64,000 nucleotides of DNA from Allopontixanthobacter confluentis (GCF_009827615.1 NZ_WTYU01000002.1:851020-915019), one strand, 5' to 3'; positions 46,471 through 56,302 are shown, counted from the first letter of the stretch. Program-made: numbers and translations. The notes: a model not told the origin generated them from the sequence alone.

Positions 46471-47768
46471 CGGGAAAGTTTCCTTTCAAGGGATTTAAGC
46501 GCTGCGGCAGCGCGCAAGACTTGGATCTGGGTGCGGGCATCGCGCAGCTGGGCAATCAGCTGGCTGAATTGCGGTTCATCGCCCAGCCTGCGGGCCAGCG
46601 CCGCATCAATTTCTGCCAGGTCTGGATGGCGCAGCCCCAGCGCGTCCGCGACCCGGTGCTGCATCATCAGCGCATAGGGCGCCGACAGCAGGTGCAGCCG
46701 CCCGGTCCGCTGCATCAGGCTGGCGCTGTTGGCCACCAGCTGGCGTTTGCCAAAGGCGATGGCGCGGCTTTCGGCAACCGGCGGGCCGAACCTGTGGAAC
46801 GCGCGCCAGCCGATTACCAGCATGGCCAGCATCATGCAGATGGTCGCTGCCAGAAACGGCGGGGTGAACGCCAGTGTCAGCAGGTTTTTTGCACCGCCAA
46901 GCCCGCTTTGCGTCAGGTCGAAAACAATCGGCAGGTCTTTACCCTGCATGGCAAGCGTGATGATCCGGCTGGCCAGCAATGCCCGGTCGCGGTCCGCCAT
47001 GCCGTAATTGTTCATCAGGTCAGGCTCTGCCACCACGATGACGCCCCAGCGGTCTGCGTCCCGGTCCTCATAGGCGCCCGGATCAAACCCTGCCGCCTCG
47101 GCCAGCGTGGGGTAATATCCGTCATCATCGACATAGCCGACGATGGTTTCATCCGCCGAATTTCTGACCAGCGTGACGATCTGCGACGCAAAGACCGACA
47201 TGGACTGGCTGCGGTCGGGCAATTGGCCGGAAAGTCCCATGCCCTGCCAATCTGGCCGCGGCTGCGTTGACTTGACCTTGGCCAGCGATTGCAGGGCAAT
47301 GGCGAAGTTCAGATCTTCGGTCAGCGCCTCACTCCAACGCGGGGTCATGGCGCTGCCGAGGACCACCCAGCCGGGTGCCTTTTTCACCTGCCATTGCGGC
47401 GGAATTGGCGCCGCCTGCCATTTGGGCAGCACGATGATGGTGGGGCCCTGATAGCGCCTGTTTTCCACGGCTTCCTGCAGTTCTGCGGCATCCATGTCCA
47501 GCGGCGGGGTCAGCACCAGCAGCGCGTAATCATCCATTGCGCCCGGGCTGCGCGACAGGGTGACATCATGGCCCCCTGCTTCCAGCATGGCGGCCAGCGC
47601 AGCATAACCATTGATGCCGCTGGCAGCGGCATGGCCGCCGCCATCATTGGTGCTGCCGGTCTGGCCGGTGGCGGTAAAATACAGCGCCGCAAAAAAGGCA
47701 CAGGCACCTGCCAGCACCAGCGCCAGCACGGTTTTCGGGTTGAAGGGGGATGCGGACCTCTCGTTCAT
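46467..47768 (-). CDS. DUF4350-containing membrane protein of the MoxR operon
   Basis: The 433-residue protein has an N-terminal helix ([18 protein letters not shown]). A Rossmann-like DUF4350 region ([36 protein letters not shown]) follows, with a second helix near 305-325 ([19 protein letters not shown]) and a helical cytoplasmic tail. Function unknown. It overlaps both neighbours by four bases. Confidence 0.88.
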   Translation of the reverse strand: MNERSASPFNPKTVLALVLAGACAFFAALYFTATGQTGSTNDGGGHAAASGINGYAALAAMLEAGGHDVTLSRSPGAMDDYALLVLTPPLDMDAAELQEAVENRRYQGPTIIVLPKWQAAPIPPQWQVKKAPGWVVLGSAMTPRWSEALTEDLNFAIALQSLAKVKSTQPRPDWQGMGLSGQLPDRSQSMSVFASQIVTLVRNSADETIVGYVDDDGYYPTLAEAAGFDPGAYEDRDADRWGVIVVAEPDLMNNYGMADRDRALLASRIITLAMQGKDLPIVFDLTQSGLGGAKNLLTLAFTPPFLAATICMMLAMLVIGWRAFHRFGPPVAESRAIAFGKRQLVANSASLMQRTGRLHLLSAPYALMMQHRVADALGLRHPDLAEIDAALARRLGDEPQFSQLIAQLRDARTQIQVLRAAAALKSLERKLSR

Positions 47769-48475
47769 GCAGCGGGGCCATCATGTGCGGGGCCATCCAG
47801 GCCATCCCGGCCATGCACGCCATCGCGGGAAGGCAGGGTGGCAAGGGCAAAGCTGGCATAGGCTTCGCGGGCAATATCCCAGTCCCCCGCGCCCAGTGAC
47901 CGCAAGGCAAACAGGCTGCGTTCAACCCGCTCGGAAATGACCGAAAATGCCACCCGTGCGCCATCGGGCAAAGCGGGCAAGGCGGCGATTTCGCGGGCGG
48001 TGGTGGATGTTTCCACCCAGTCAGGCCGGGCTGCGGCAATCTGGCTGACGGACCGCAGCAGCAGCAGATGGGCAGCTTCGTCAAACCGGCCTTCGGCGGC
48101 CAGCCGGTCTGCATCTTCCAGCAGGGCCATGGCTTCGGCGCGCTGCGGCACCCAGTCTTCGTCAGCGCCGGTCGCCGCACTATTCCTGTTCAGTAATGGC
48201 AGGGCCAACCGGTAGATCAGATACAGCAAAGCTATGATCGCAAGCGCCAGCAGCACCCATTTCAACACCGGCCATGATGCGCCGAAAAACCGCCCCAGCG
48301 GCGCGAAAAAATCCGCCAGCCATTCCCCCAGCCGTTGCAGCCAGCCGGGCATTTCGGGTGTTTTGGGCGGCGTTACCGGATCATATTGGATGGACGTATC
48401 GTTGCGGACGGTTTCCCATCCTGTTGCAGCCACACTATCGCTGCCTGCCGTAACTTCCCCGTTTGCCCGTGCCAC
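47765..48475 (-). CDS. DUF4129-like membrane protein, first gene of the MoxR operon
   Basis: The 236-residue protein has one central helix (VLKWVLLALAIIALLYLIYR) and a C-terminal domain of the DUF4129 type: FDEAAHLLLLRSVSQIAAAR and ISERVERSLFALRSLGAGDW. It often accompanies MoxR-DUF58 operons. The start overlaps nothing upstream; two palindromes lie in its leader. Confidence 0.82.
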   Translation of the reverse strand: MARANGEVTAGSDSVAATGWETVRNDTSIQYDPVTPPKTPEMPGWLQRLGEWLADFFAPLGRFFGASWPVLKWVLLALAIIALLYLIYRLALPLLNRNSAATGADEDWVPQRAEAMALLEDADRLAAEGRFDEAAHLLLLRSVSQIAAARPDWVETSTTAREIAALPALPDGARVAFSVISERVERSLFALRSLGAGDWDIAREAYASFALATLPSRDGVHGRDGLDGPAHDGPAA

Positions 48476-48499
48476 GATGCCGGTGGTGGCAGGTCACGC

Positions 48500-48548
48500 C
48501 GCAGCGTGCAAGCGCTTGAAGATGCCGCAGCATGCAAGCGCTTGAAAA
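48500..48548. promoter_or_regulatory. Duplicated 26-bp unit with CAAGCGCTTG palindromes
   Basis: The palindrome CAAGCGCTTG occurs at 48509-48518 and 48535-48544, centres 26 bases apart, inside a near-perfect duplication. It lies just upstream of the MoxR operon's first gene (minus strand) and may be a paired operator or a slippage duplication. Confidence 0.5.
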
Positions 48549-48594
48549 TGATTGCAGAACCTATGTTAAATCAACGGGCGGATCGAAGCCCGCT

Positions 48595-49521
48595 TTACCC
48601 GCGGGCGCGGCCCTGCCGGTAACTTCCCAGGATGCGCAACTGCTTGCAATGAAATGCCAGTTCTTCCAGCGCGCGGTCCACTGCCGGATCACCCGGCGCG
48701 CCGATTATGTCGGCATAAAAGGTGGTGGCCGCAAAACTGGCGCCTTTCTGATAGGATTCCAGCTTGGTCATATTGACCCCATTGGTGGCAAAACCGCCCA
48801 TCGCCTTATACAGCGCCGCGGGGATGTTCTTCACTTCAAAAACAAAAGTGGTCATCGCCGTATCGCCTGCCAGTGCATCAGGCGTCAGAGTGGCCGCGCC
48901 CAGTGGTTCGCGCGCCAGAATGACGAAACGCGTCATATTGTCGGCTGCATCCTCCACCTTGTCTTCCACGATGGTCAGCCCATAAAGATCAGCCGCCAGC
49001 ACCGGCGCGATGGCCGCGGCGGTAGGATCGCCTTTTTCCGCCACATAGGCCGCAGCGCCAGCGGTATCGGCATGGCTCAACGGAACAATCCCGCGTTTAC
49101 GCAGATAATGCCGTGACTGGCCCAGCGCCTGCGGATGACTGTAGGCAACGGAAAAAGGCCCGAATGATCCGTCCGGATGGGGCAGGGCCATCAGCGCATG
49201 GGTGATCGGCATGAAATGTTCGCCCACGATGGACAAGCCGCTTTCCGGCAGCAGGAAATGGATGTCCGCCACCCGGCCATGCTGGCTGTTCTCAATCGGG
49301 ATAATGGCGCTGGCCGCCCGGCCATCCTTCACTGCATCCAGCGCATCTTCGAAACTGAAGCAGGGCAGGGGCAGGCAGTCTGGCGACGCTTCACAGGCGG
49401 CGCGATGGGAATTTGCGCCCGGTGACCCCTGAAAGGCCACAGCCTGCATCGGGTTGGCGGCCGCAGCGGCCTGCATACGCTCCACCATGGCAAGCGCGGG
49501 GGCTGGAAAACTATGCGTCAT
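48595..49521 (-). CDS. pheA: Prephenate dehydratase
   Basis: PheA converts prephenate to phenylpyruvate. The 308-residue protein starts the catalytic part with VAFQGSPGANSHRAACEA and includes IIPIENSQHGRVADIHFLL and the catalytic DNMTRFVIL. The ACT regulatory domain (TTFVFEVKNIPAALYKAMGG, NMTKLESY) would bind phenylalanine. No chorismate mutase domain is fused. Confidence 0.96.
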   Translation of the reverse strand: MTHSFPAPALAMVERMQAAAAANPMQAVAFQGSPGANSHRAACEASPDCLPLPCFSFEDALDAVKDGRAASAIIPIENSQHGRVADIHFLLPESGLSIVGEHFMPITHALMALPHPDGSFGPFSVAYSHPQALGQSRHYLRKRGIVPLSHADTAGAAAYVAEKGDPTAAAIAPVLAADLYGLTIVEDKVEDAADNMTRFVILAREPLGAATLTPDALAGDTAMTTFVFEVKNIPAALYKAMGGFATNGVNMTKLESYQKGASFAATTFYADIIGAPGDPAVDRALEELAFHCKQLRILGSYRQGRARG

Positions 49522-49748
49522 GCACGGCGACTAACGCTACAACGGCGGCCCTGCAATGTGCAAAAACCGCCAAAGCGGCATTACCGGCCGTTTGAGAAAG
49601 CCATCAGCGCGGCTTCTGCGCGCCAGAGACTGCCATCTGCGCCGTCCCTGTGCGCCAGAGATTAATTGCCGCACTTGCAGTCTTGTCTGGCCCGCCCTAA
49701 AGCGGCGCGCGATACATTCACTTAACGCAGACGCCGGATTCTTGACGC

Positions 49749-50423
49749 ATGGACGATCGTTTTAACACTACCGCAGGATGGGTGCTTTTCGCCGGGATCA
49801 TCGCTTTGGGCCTTTCTGCCGTCAGTTCGCGCGTATATCACGCCGACAAGGCAGAGCTTCCCGAAGAAGGCGGATACCCGATTGAGGGCGCGGCTGAAGA
49901 AGGCGGCGAAGATGCTGGCCCGTCGCTGGCCACGCTGCTGGCCACGGGCGATGCGGCCGCTGGTGAAAAGATTTTCGCTAAATGCACTGCGTGCCACACC
50001 ATCGCGCAGGGCGGACCAGCAGGCATCGGTCCCAATCTTTACGGCGTGGTTGGCGCCGGCATTGGTAAACACGCTGCCGGCTTTGCCTATAGTTCCGATC
50101 TTGCAGGCCATGGCGGAAACTGGGATTACGAATCGCTTGACGCATGGCTGAAAAGCCCGCGTGCGTTTGCTGCTGGCACGAAGATGAGCTTCGCTGGCCT
50201 CGGCAACCCTGCGGACCGTGCCAATATCATTCTGTATATGCGTGAAAATGGCGGCGGTCCGGCATTGCCAACACCAGAAGCGCCAGCAGCCGAGGAACCT
50301 GCGGCTGATGCTGTGTTGGACGGTGCCGTGCCAGCTACTGAAACGCTCGGCGGGGAAGCGGCAGGCGCAGTGGCAGCGCCAGTGCCCGCAGGCGAAGCAA
50401 CGGCCGACAAGCCTGCTGCCTGA
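49749..50423 (+). CDS. Membrane-anchored class I cytochrome c
   Basis: The protein has 224 residues. An N-terminal helix (TAGWVLFAGIIALGLSAV) serves as anchor. The haem site is KCTACHTIAQGG at about residue 78, with the distal Met in GTKMSFAGLG. The fold ends at ANIILYMREN. The C-terminal 50 residues are Ala/Pro/Glu-rich. It resembles CycM-type cytochromes that link the bc1 complex to oxidases. Confidence 0.93.
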   Translation: MDDRFNTTAGWVLFAGIIALGLSAVSSRVYHADKAELPEEGGYPIEGAAEEGGEDAGPSLATLLATGDAAAGEKIFAKCTACHTIAQGGPAGIGPNLYGVVGAGIGKHAAGFAYSSDLAGHGGNWDYESLDAWLKSPRAFAAGTKMSFAGLGNPADRANIILYMRENGGGPALPTPEAPAAEEPAADAVLDGAVPATETLGGEAAGAVAAPVPAGEATADKPAA

Positions 50424-50443
50424 CCGGCCACGCACATGAATTC

Positions 50444-50479
50444 AATAAAAAGGCCCCGCGCAAGCGGGGCCTTTTTATT
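50444..50479. terminator. Bidirectional terminator, 16-bp perfect stem
   Basis: AATAAAAAGGCCCCGC (50444-50459), loop GCAA, then its exact complement to 50479. It separates convergent cytochrome c and rlmE genes. Confidence 0.92.
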
Positions 50480-50509
50480 GAGCGGGAGGGTTCACTTAAC
50501 CCACGTAAA

Positions 50510-51184
50510 TCAGGCGTCCTGCGGGCGGCCCTTGAAACCCTGGGCGACGACATACCATTCCGATGATCCCTTGCGGCTGGCGGGGGGCTTGGCATGTTTT
50601 ACGCTGGTGAAATGCTTTTTCAGCAGGGTCAGCAATTCAGTATCAGTCCCGCCTGCCAGCACCTTGGCCACAAAGGTGCCACCCGGTGCCAGATTATCGA
50701 CTGCAAACCACGCGCCGGCTTCCACCAGACCCATGGTGCGCAAATGGTCGGTCTGCTTGTGGCCCACCGTATTGGCGGCCATGTCGGACAGGATCAGATC
50801 GGGCCGCCCGTCCAGCGCCGCTTCCAATGCGGCAGGCGCGTCATCGGCCATGAAGTCCATTTCGAATATGATCACGCCGTCAATCGGTTCGGTCGGCAGC
50901 AGGTCAATCCCGACAATGGCCGCCTTGGGGCTGGCCTTGCGCACCACCTGGCTCCACCCGCCGGGTGCAATGCCCAGGTCAACGACCCGTTTTGCACCTT
51001 TCAGCAGGTTGAACCGTTCATCCAGTTCCAGCAATTTATAGGCCGCACGGCTGCGATAGCCATCCGCCTTTGCCAGTTTGACGTAGGGATCGTTCAACTG
51101 CCGCTCCAACCAGCGGACGCTGGATGCGGTGCGCCCCTTGGCAGTGCGCACACGCTTGTCGGGATCGCGGCCTGAACGGCTCAT
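50510..51184 (-). CDS. rlmE: 23S rRNA (uridine-2'-O)-methyltransferase RlmE (FtsJ)
   Basis: The 224-residue enzyme methylates U2552 of 23S rRNA. The SAM site is VVDLGIAPGGWSQVV; the catalytic K-D-K-E residues fit SRAAYKLLELDE, LSDMAANTVG, VAKVLAGGTD and the later KPPASRKGSSEWY. The start overlaps the ppx stop (ATGA). Confidence 0.96.
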   Translation of the reverse strand: MSRSGRDPDKRVRTAKGRTASSVRWLERQLNDPYVKLAKADGYRSRAAYKLLELDERFNLLKGAKRVVDLGIAPGGWSQVVRKASPKAAIVGIDLLPTEPIDGVIIFEMDFMADDAPAALEAALDGRPDLILSDMAANTVGHKQTDHLRTMGLVEAGAWFAVDNLAPGGTFVAKVLAGGTDTELLTLLKKHFTSVKHAKPPASRKGSSEWYVVAQGFKGRPQDA

Positions 51185-52536
51185 ATCGGGTCACTCCGTA
51201 AACTTTTAACCGCAGCGCGGCTTTTCTCGCCCTCGACATCGGCGGCCATCAGGCTGCGCAGGATGCCTTCGCGAATGCCGCGGTCTGCCACCCCCAACCG
51301 GTCCGCGGGCCAGATGTCCAGAATTGATTCCAGAATTGCGCATCCTGCCACTACCAGATCTGCCCGGTCATTGCCGATACACGGCAGTTTGCGCCGGTTT
51401 TCAGGGGACATGGTGGAAAGCCGCTCGCTGATGTCGCGCATGGATGCTGATGGCACGATGAGGCCGTCCACCGCCCGCCTGTCATATTGCGGCAGTTCAA
51501 GATGCAGGCTGGCCAGAGTTGTCACCGTGCCGCTGGTGCCCAGCAGGCGGATTTCCTGCGAATCGCGCGCGGTTTGGGCGATGCGTTCGGCAAAGGGGGC
51601 AAAACTTTCCGAAACGATGCGGCGCATTTCGCCATAACGCGTCATCCGTTCGTTCGTTTTGCCTTCAGCGCGGCCAACCGTGTCGGTCAGTGACACCACC
51701 CCCCACGGCACACTTTGCCAATCCAGAATGCGCGGCACCGGGCCGCCCGGTTCGATCAGGATCAACTCGGTTGAGCCGCCGCCAATATCGAAAATGACGG
51801 CCGGGCCCTGCCCGCCTTCCAGCAGGATGTGGCAGCCAAGAACTGCCAGCCGCGCTTCTTCCTGCGCGGTGATGATATCCAGCACGATGCCGGTTTCCTG
51901 CCGCACGCGTTCGATAAAATCCATGCCGTTGGACGCGCGGCGGCACGCCTCTGTCGCGACAGACCGGGCCAGATGCACATTCCGGCGGCGCAGCTTTTCC
52001 GCGCATACCTGCAAAGCGCCCAATGCGCGGTCCATCGCAATGTCACTCAGCCTGCCCGACATGGCCAGGCCTTCACCCAGCCGGACAACCCGGCTGAAGG
52101 CGTCGATTACGGTAAAATTCTCGCCTTCGGGCCGGGCGATGAGCAAGCGGCAATTGTTGGTGCCCAGGTCCAGCGCGGCATAGGCCTGCCGCCGGTGGGG
52201 CGCTGATGGCTCCAGTGCGATGGCATCTGCCTCACCGCCGCTGAATGTCGCAGCAGGCTTTGCCGGCGATGGTTCGGGCTGCGCGTCGTGGCCGTTGCTT
52301 CTGCCATTGCTTTTGCTGTGGTGCTGGTGGCCCTGTTTTTGGCCCTGTTTTTGGCCCTGTTTCTGGCCGTGCTTCTTGCCGCGTTTCTTGTCGCGGCGCG
52401 GAGCCCTGTTGGCACCGGGCGCGAGTGTGTCTGGCTGCGAGGGACGCTTGTAGCGAAAATCGGCTACCTTGCCGGACTTGTCGACCTCGTTTTGTTCAGC
52501 CCTATTCTGACTGTCCGGCGGAGAAAATTCCGCCAT
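51181..52536 (-). CDS. ppx: Ppx/GppA phosphatase with basic low-complexity N-terminus
   Basis: The protein has 451 residues. The Ppx/GppA fold starts near residue 117 (YAALDLGTNNCRLLIARP) and includes IFDIGGGSTELILIE and FIERVRQETG. These enzymes split polyphosphate or pppGpp. The first 110 residues are extra, Lys/Gln/Gly/His-rich with KQGQKQGQKQG coded by 12-bp repeats (about 52333-52368), maybe a polyphosphate- or RNA-binding tail. Downstream coupling to rlmE is by ATGA overlap. Confidence 0.9.
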   Translation of the reverse strand: MAEFSPPDSQNRAEQNEVDKSGKVADFRYKRPSQPDTLAPGANRAPRRDKKRGKKHGQKQGQKQGQKQGHQHHSKSNGRSNGHDAQPEPSPAKPAATFSGGEADAIALEPSAPHRRQAYAALDLGTNNCRLLIARPEGENFTVIDAFSRVVRLGEGLAMSGRLSDIAMDRALGALQVCAEKLRRRNVHLARSVATEACRRASNGMDFIERVRQETGIVLDIITAQEEARLAVLGCHILLEGGQGPAVIFDIGGGSTELILIEPGGPVPRILDWQSVPWGVVSLTDTVGRAEGKTNERMTRYGEMRRIVSESFAPFAERIAQTARDSQEIRLLGTSGTVTTLASLHLELPQYDRRAVDGLIVPSASMRDISERLSTMSPENRRKLPCIGNDRADLVVAGCAILESILDIWPADRLGVADRGIREGILRSLMAADVEGEKSRAAVKSLRSDPI

Positions 52537-52739
52537 TACACTTACTTTCTTTTCCTCCCGCGAAGGTTTCGCGGGGACCTGGGGCCGATGCTAGCGGCGG
52601 CAGGGCGAGGGGGCAAGCACGCCGTGTGGATGGATTAGCGCCGGTGAGTTTCATTCTGGGGCGAAAGCGCCCTTGACGCGGGCCTCAAGCAAAACTAGAT
52701 GCACGCCCGCTTACAAGCTCTATGCCATGTTTCGCATAT

Positions 52740-52813
52740 TGCCCTGTCGTCTAATGGTAAGACTACGGACTCTGACTCCGTCAATTGAGGTTCGAATCCT
52801 CACGGGGCATCCA
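52740..52813 (+). tRNA. trnQ: tRNA-Gln (anticodon CTG)
   Basis: Acceptor TGCCCTG pairs with CGGGGCA (one G-U). The D arm contains GTCTAATGGTAAGAC, the anticodon stem ACGGA/TCCGT encloses loop CTCTGAC with anticodon CTG, and the T arm is GTTCGAATC with a GAGG/CCTC stem. CCA is encoded at 52811-52813. Confidence 0.95.
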
Positions 52814-52890
52814 GCTTTTGGGCCAAACCTCATCTTCGCGCTGATAAAAAGCACCTTGCCGTTCGGCATGGCCCTCCTTAATTGCGCCGC

Positions 52891-53772
52891 ATGACAGATA
52901 AAAAAATTGATCAAGATCACGACTTGTCGGGCCGCAAATTCTATCCTGCCGAAAAAGAGGCCGAATTTTCCAAGGCGGTTCCCCACAGCACTCCGCAGAC
53001 CGAACATCCCGCTTACAAGCTGGCCTTTCAGGACCGCGATTTCCTGCTGCGCGAGGAATTGCGCCCCGTCCGTTTTCAGCTGGAATTGCTGAAACCCGAA
53101 ATGCTGCTGGATGAAGCCGGCGTTGGTTCAACGCTGGTGATGTATGGTTCGGCGCGCATTCCCTCGCCCGAACAGGCAGAGGCGCTGGTCGCCAATGCCA
53201 CCGGCGACAAGAAGGCCGTGGCCAAGCGCCTTGCGGCAAAAGCGAAATATTATCAGGAATCCTATAATCTGGCGCGCATCGCCAGCGAAAAATCCATCAT
53301 TCAGGATGGCAAACGCCAGTTCGTCATCTGTTCAGGTGGCGGCCCGTCCATCATGGAAGCGGCCAATCATGGCGCATCTGATGCCGGCGCGGAATCCATC
53401 GGGCTGAACATTGTGCTGCCGCATGAGCAGGCGCCCAACAGCTATGTCACCCCATATCTGTCGTTCCAGTTCCATTATTTTGCCTTGCGCAAGATGCATT
53501 TCCTGTTGCGAGCAAAGGCTGTCGCAGTGTTCCCCGGCGGGTTTGGCACGTTCGATGAATTTTTCGAACTGCTGACCCTGATCCAGACCGGCAAGATGAA
53601 AGCCATGCCGATCCTGCTGTTCGGCAAGGAATTCTGGAACAAGGTGATCGATTTTGAAGCCCTGGCCGATGAAGGCACGATCAACCATGAAGATCTGAAC
53701 CTGTTCCGCTGGTGCGAAACTGCCGAAGAAGCATGGACGCACATCGCCAAATTCTACGATCTGGAAGAATAA
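52891..53772 (+). CDS. LOG-family protein (TIGR00730-like nucleotide phosphoribohydrolase)
   Basis: The 293-residue protein has the LOG signature PGGFGTFDEFFELLTLIQTG, and a GGGPSIMEAANHG nucleotide-binding loop. Family members cleave nucleoside 5'-monophosphates (cytokinin-activation type) or are annotated as lysine decarboxylase-like; the substrate here is unknown. About 70 N-terminal residues are additional to the core. ATG 52891 is preferred to TTG 52882. Confidence 0.9.
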   Translation: MTDKKIDQDHDLSGRKFYPAEKEAEFSKAVPHSTPQTEHPAYKLAFQDRDFLLREELRPVRFQLELLKPEMLLDEAGVGSTLVMYGSARIPSPEQAEALVANATGDKKAVAKRLAAKAKYYQESYNLARIASEKSIIQDGKRQFVICSGGGPSIMEAANHGASDAGAESIGLNIVLPHEQAPNSYVTPYLSFQFHYFALRKMHFLLRAKAVAVFPGGFGTFDEFFELLTLIQTGKMKAMPILLFGKEFWNKVIDFEALADEGTINHEDLNLFRWCETAEEAWTHIAKFYDLEE

Positions 53773-53801
53773 ATCTCAAGGCAGGGTCATGTAAGGCGCC
53801 G

Positions 53802-54617
53802 TCAGCCGGTGACTGCCTGATGGCCAAGCGGCCCTGACCCTGCACCGAAACCTGGGGCGAACCGCAGGGCAGCCCGGACAAATTTGCGGGCAGCAAGAAT
53901 TGCATCCTCCAGCGTCATGCCCTGGCCAAGGCCAGTGGCAATGGCGCTTGAGAGGGTGCAGCCGGTGCCATGCGTATGGCGCGTTTCGATCCGCGCTGCG
54001 CGCCAGGTGATGTCTGCCAGACCGGGGCGCACCAGCCGGTCTTCCACTTGCGGGCCGCCAGCGTCCCCGCCTTTTGCCAGATAGATTGCGCCGCGCCGCT
54101 GCATTCCCGCAAATCCGCCCAAGGCGGCCAGTTCTGCCACATTGGGTGTGGTCAGCGTTGCCGCCGCCATCAGCCGGTCGAAAGCGGCAATCGTATCACT
54201 ATCGGCCAACACCGCGCCGCTGGTCGCCACCATGACCGGATCAAACACCACAGGAATGCCGGTATTCTCCACGCAGTCCGCCACCACTTGTGCGATTTCA
54301 GCCGAACCCAGCATGCCGATCTTGATGGCATCTGCGCCAATGTCCGACAGGCAGGCGTCAATCTGCGCTGCCACCATTCCGGGCGAGAGGGATAGCACCT
54401 GGCTGACACCCAGCGTATTTTGTGCAGTGACCGCGGTGATCGCAGTCATCGCATATCCGCCCAACATGGTGATGGTCTTGATATCGGCCTGAATGCCTGC
54501 CCCGCCTGAACTGTCCGATCCGGCAATGACCAATATCCGCGCTGGCTGCGGAACGGGTGTTGGAGCATTGCCAGAAAAGGGGCCAGAAGAGGGGCCAGAA
54601 GAAGAAGCCGAGCTCAT
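53802..54617 (-). CDS. thiD: Hydroxymethylpyrimidine/phosphomethylpyrimidine kinase
   Basis: The 271-residue ribokinase-fold enzyme phosphorylates HMP and HMP-P in thiamine synthesis. It has ILVIAGSDSSGGAGIQADIK, DPVMVATSGAVL and the ATP/anion loop RHTHGTGCTLSSAIA. Its N-terminus has a Ser/Gly run coded by 12-bp repeats (54570-54605). The start overlaps the DUF1272 stop (ATGA), so it is translated from the glmM operon. Confidence 0.95.
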   Translation of the reverse strand: MSSASSSGPSSGPFSGNAPTPVPQPARILVIAGSDSSGGAGIQADIKTITMLGGYAMTAITAVTAQNTLGVSQVLSLSPGMVAAQIDACLSDIGADAIKIGMLGSAEIAQVVADCVENTGIPVVFDPVMVATSGAVLADSDTIAAFDRLMAAATLTTPNVAELAALGGFAGMQRRGAIYLAKGGDAGGPQVEDRLVRPGLADITWRAARIETRHTHGTGCTLSSAIATGLGQGMTLEDAILAARKFVRAALRFAPGFGAGSGPLGHQAVTG

Positions 54618-54838
54618 TTTCCGAAACTGGCCTGCGTGCCGGGCGGATATTTTTCCTGCAACTGGCTGCTGCGGGTTGGCCTGTCCATCAGTTCGCCGCC
54701 GCAATTGGGGCAGCGATCATCCAGTTCCTCGGCACAATTTGCACAAAAGCTGCATTCAAAGCTGCAAATGAACGCGCCGCTGTCCTGCGCTGGCAAGGCT
54801 GTGTTGCAGCGTTCGCATTGGGGGCGCATCTCCAGCAT
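54614..54838 (-). CDS. DUF1272 zinc-ribbon protein
   Basis: The 74-residue protein has four CXXC-type pairs: CERCNTALP, CSFECSFCANC and CPNCGGELM, fitting one or two zinc sites. The start [11 protein letters not shown] is typical of DUF1272. Function unknown. It overlaps both neighbours (glmM upstream by TGATG, thiD downstream by ATGA). Confidence 0.92.
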   Translation of the reverse strand: MLEMRPQCERCNTALPAQDSGAFICSFECSFCANCAEELDDRCPNCGGELMDRPTRSSQLQEKYPPGTQASFGK

Positions 54839-56175
54839 CAGACCGCTTTCTCAACCGCATCGCAAATGCGGTCCACCACCGCGTGGACCTGCTCTGCATC
54901 ATCGCCTTCCGCCATTACGCGGATAAGCGGTTCGGTGCCTGATGCCCGAATTACCAGCCTGCCTTTGCCCGCCAGTTCTGCCTCTGCATTGGCAATCACT
55001 TGCTGAACCGCGGCATTATCCAGCGGTGATGCGCCGGAATAGCGCACATTCTTGAGCAATTGCGGCACCGGATCAAACATATGCAGCAATTCGCTCGCCT
55101 TTTTGCCTGATTGGACCAGAGCGCCCAGCACCTGAAGCGCGGCAATGGTGCCATCGCCCGTGGTGGCATGGTCCAGCATGATCATGTGGCCGGATTGTTC
55201 GCCGCCCACATTGAAGCCGCCCGCGCGCATTTTTTCCAGCACATATCTGTCGCCCACCTTGCTGCGTTCCAGCGTCAGGCCCTGGCTTTCAAGATAGCGT
55301 TCCAGCCCCAGGTTGGACATGACCGTGGCGACAATTCCGCCGCCTTTCAATTTGCCGCTTTGCGCCATCTGGGTTGCGATCAGCGCCATGATCTGGTCGC
55401 CATCGACTGTCTGGCCCTTTTCATCGATGACAATCAGCCGGTCCGCATCACCGTCGAGCGCGATGCCGATGTCGGCGCCTTCGGCAATCACCGCCTGCTT
55501 CAGCGCAGCAAGTGACGTGGAGCCCACGCCATCATTGATGTTGCGGCCATTGGGGTTGACGCCCAGCGTGATCACCCGGGCACCCAGTTCCCAAATGGCG
55601 GAAGGCGTGACCTCGTAAGCGGCGCCATTGGCACAATCGACCACGATCTTCAGGCTGTCGAAACGAATATGTTCGGGCAGGGATGCCTTTACGGCATGGA
55701 TGTAGCGCCCGCGTGCATCCTCGATCCGGCGGGCCCGGCCAATATCGCCGGAAGGTGCCAGTTCCTGATCGGTCTGGATTGCCGTTTCAATCGCCATCTC
55801 GTCCTGATCGGACAGTTTGAACCCATCGGGGCCAAACAGCTTGATGCCATTATCCTCGAACGGATTGTGGCTGGCGGAAATCATCACCCCAAGGTCGGCG
55901 CGCAATTCCCGCGCCAGCAGCGCAATGGCAGGGGTGGGCAGGGGGCCGGTCATGACCACATCCATGCCCACGCTGGTAAAGCCTGCCACCAGCGCGCTTT
56001 CCATCATATATCCGGACAGGCGGGTATCCTTGCCAATCACCACCCGGTGGCGGTGGTCGCCGCGCAGGAAATGGCGGCCCGCTGCCTGCCCGACCCGCAT
56101 GGCAGTGGCAGCGGTCATCACGCCTTCATTGGTGCGCCCGCGAATACCGTCAGTGCCAAAAAATTTGCGTCCCAT
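54838..56175 (-). CDS. glmM: Phosphoglucosamine mutase
   Basis: GlmM converts glucosamine-6-P to glucosamine-1-P for UDP-GlcNAc. The 445-residue protein has [13 protein letters not shown] at the start, the phosphoserine loop in [17 protein letters not shown], the metal loop in DGDADRLIV and the sugar loop GGEQSGHMI. The C-terminal phosphate site is [15 protein letters not shown]. It leads the glmM-DUF1272-thiD operon. Confidence 0.97.
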   Translation of the reverse strand: MGRKFFGTDGIRGRTNEGVMTAATAMRVGQAAGRHFLRGDHRHRVVIGKDTRLSGYMMESALVAGFTSVGMDVVMTGPLPTPAIALLARELRADLGVMISASHNPFEDNGIKLFGPDGFKLSDQDEMAIETAIQTDQELAPSGDIGRARRIEDARGRYIHAVKASLPEHIRFDSLKIVVDCANGAAYEVTPSAIWELGARVITLGVNPNGRNINDGVGSTSLAALKQAVIAEGADIGIALDGDADRLIVIDEKGQTVDGDQIMALIATQMAQSGKLKGGGIVATVMSNLGLERYLESQGLTLERSKVGDRYVLEKMRAGGFNVGGEQSGHMIMLDHATTGDGTIAALQVLGALVQSGKKASELLHMFDPVPQLLKNVRYSGASPLDNAAVQQVIANAEAELAGKGRLVIRASGTEPLIRVMAEGDDAEQVHAVVDRICDAVEKAV

Positions 56176-56302
56176 ATTTATCCCAGTTCAATTAAGTGCG
56201 CCAGCGGCACGGCTGCATGGTTCAGCTGCACCGCGCGGCGTGCATTGTGTTGCCAGCGGCTTCTGGCGCGTTAAACAGCCAAAGGAAAGGGGAGTAGCCA
56301 AT

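Noticed and set aside
55817-56302. N-terminal extension of the symporter frame
   Set aside because: It overlaps glmM and has no helices or homology; a TTG with a good ribosome site at 56303 fits the family start.
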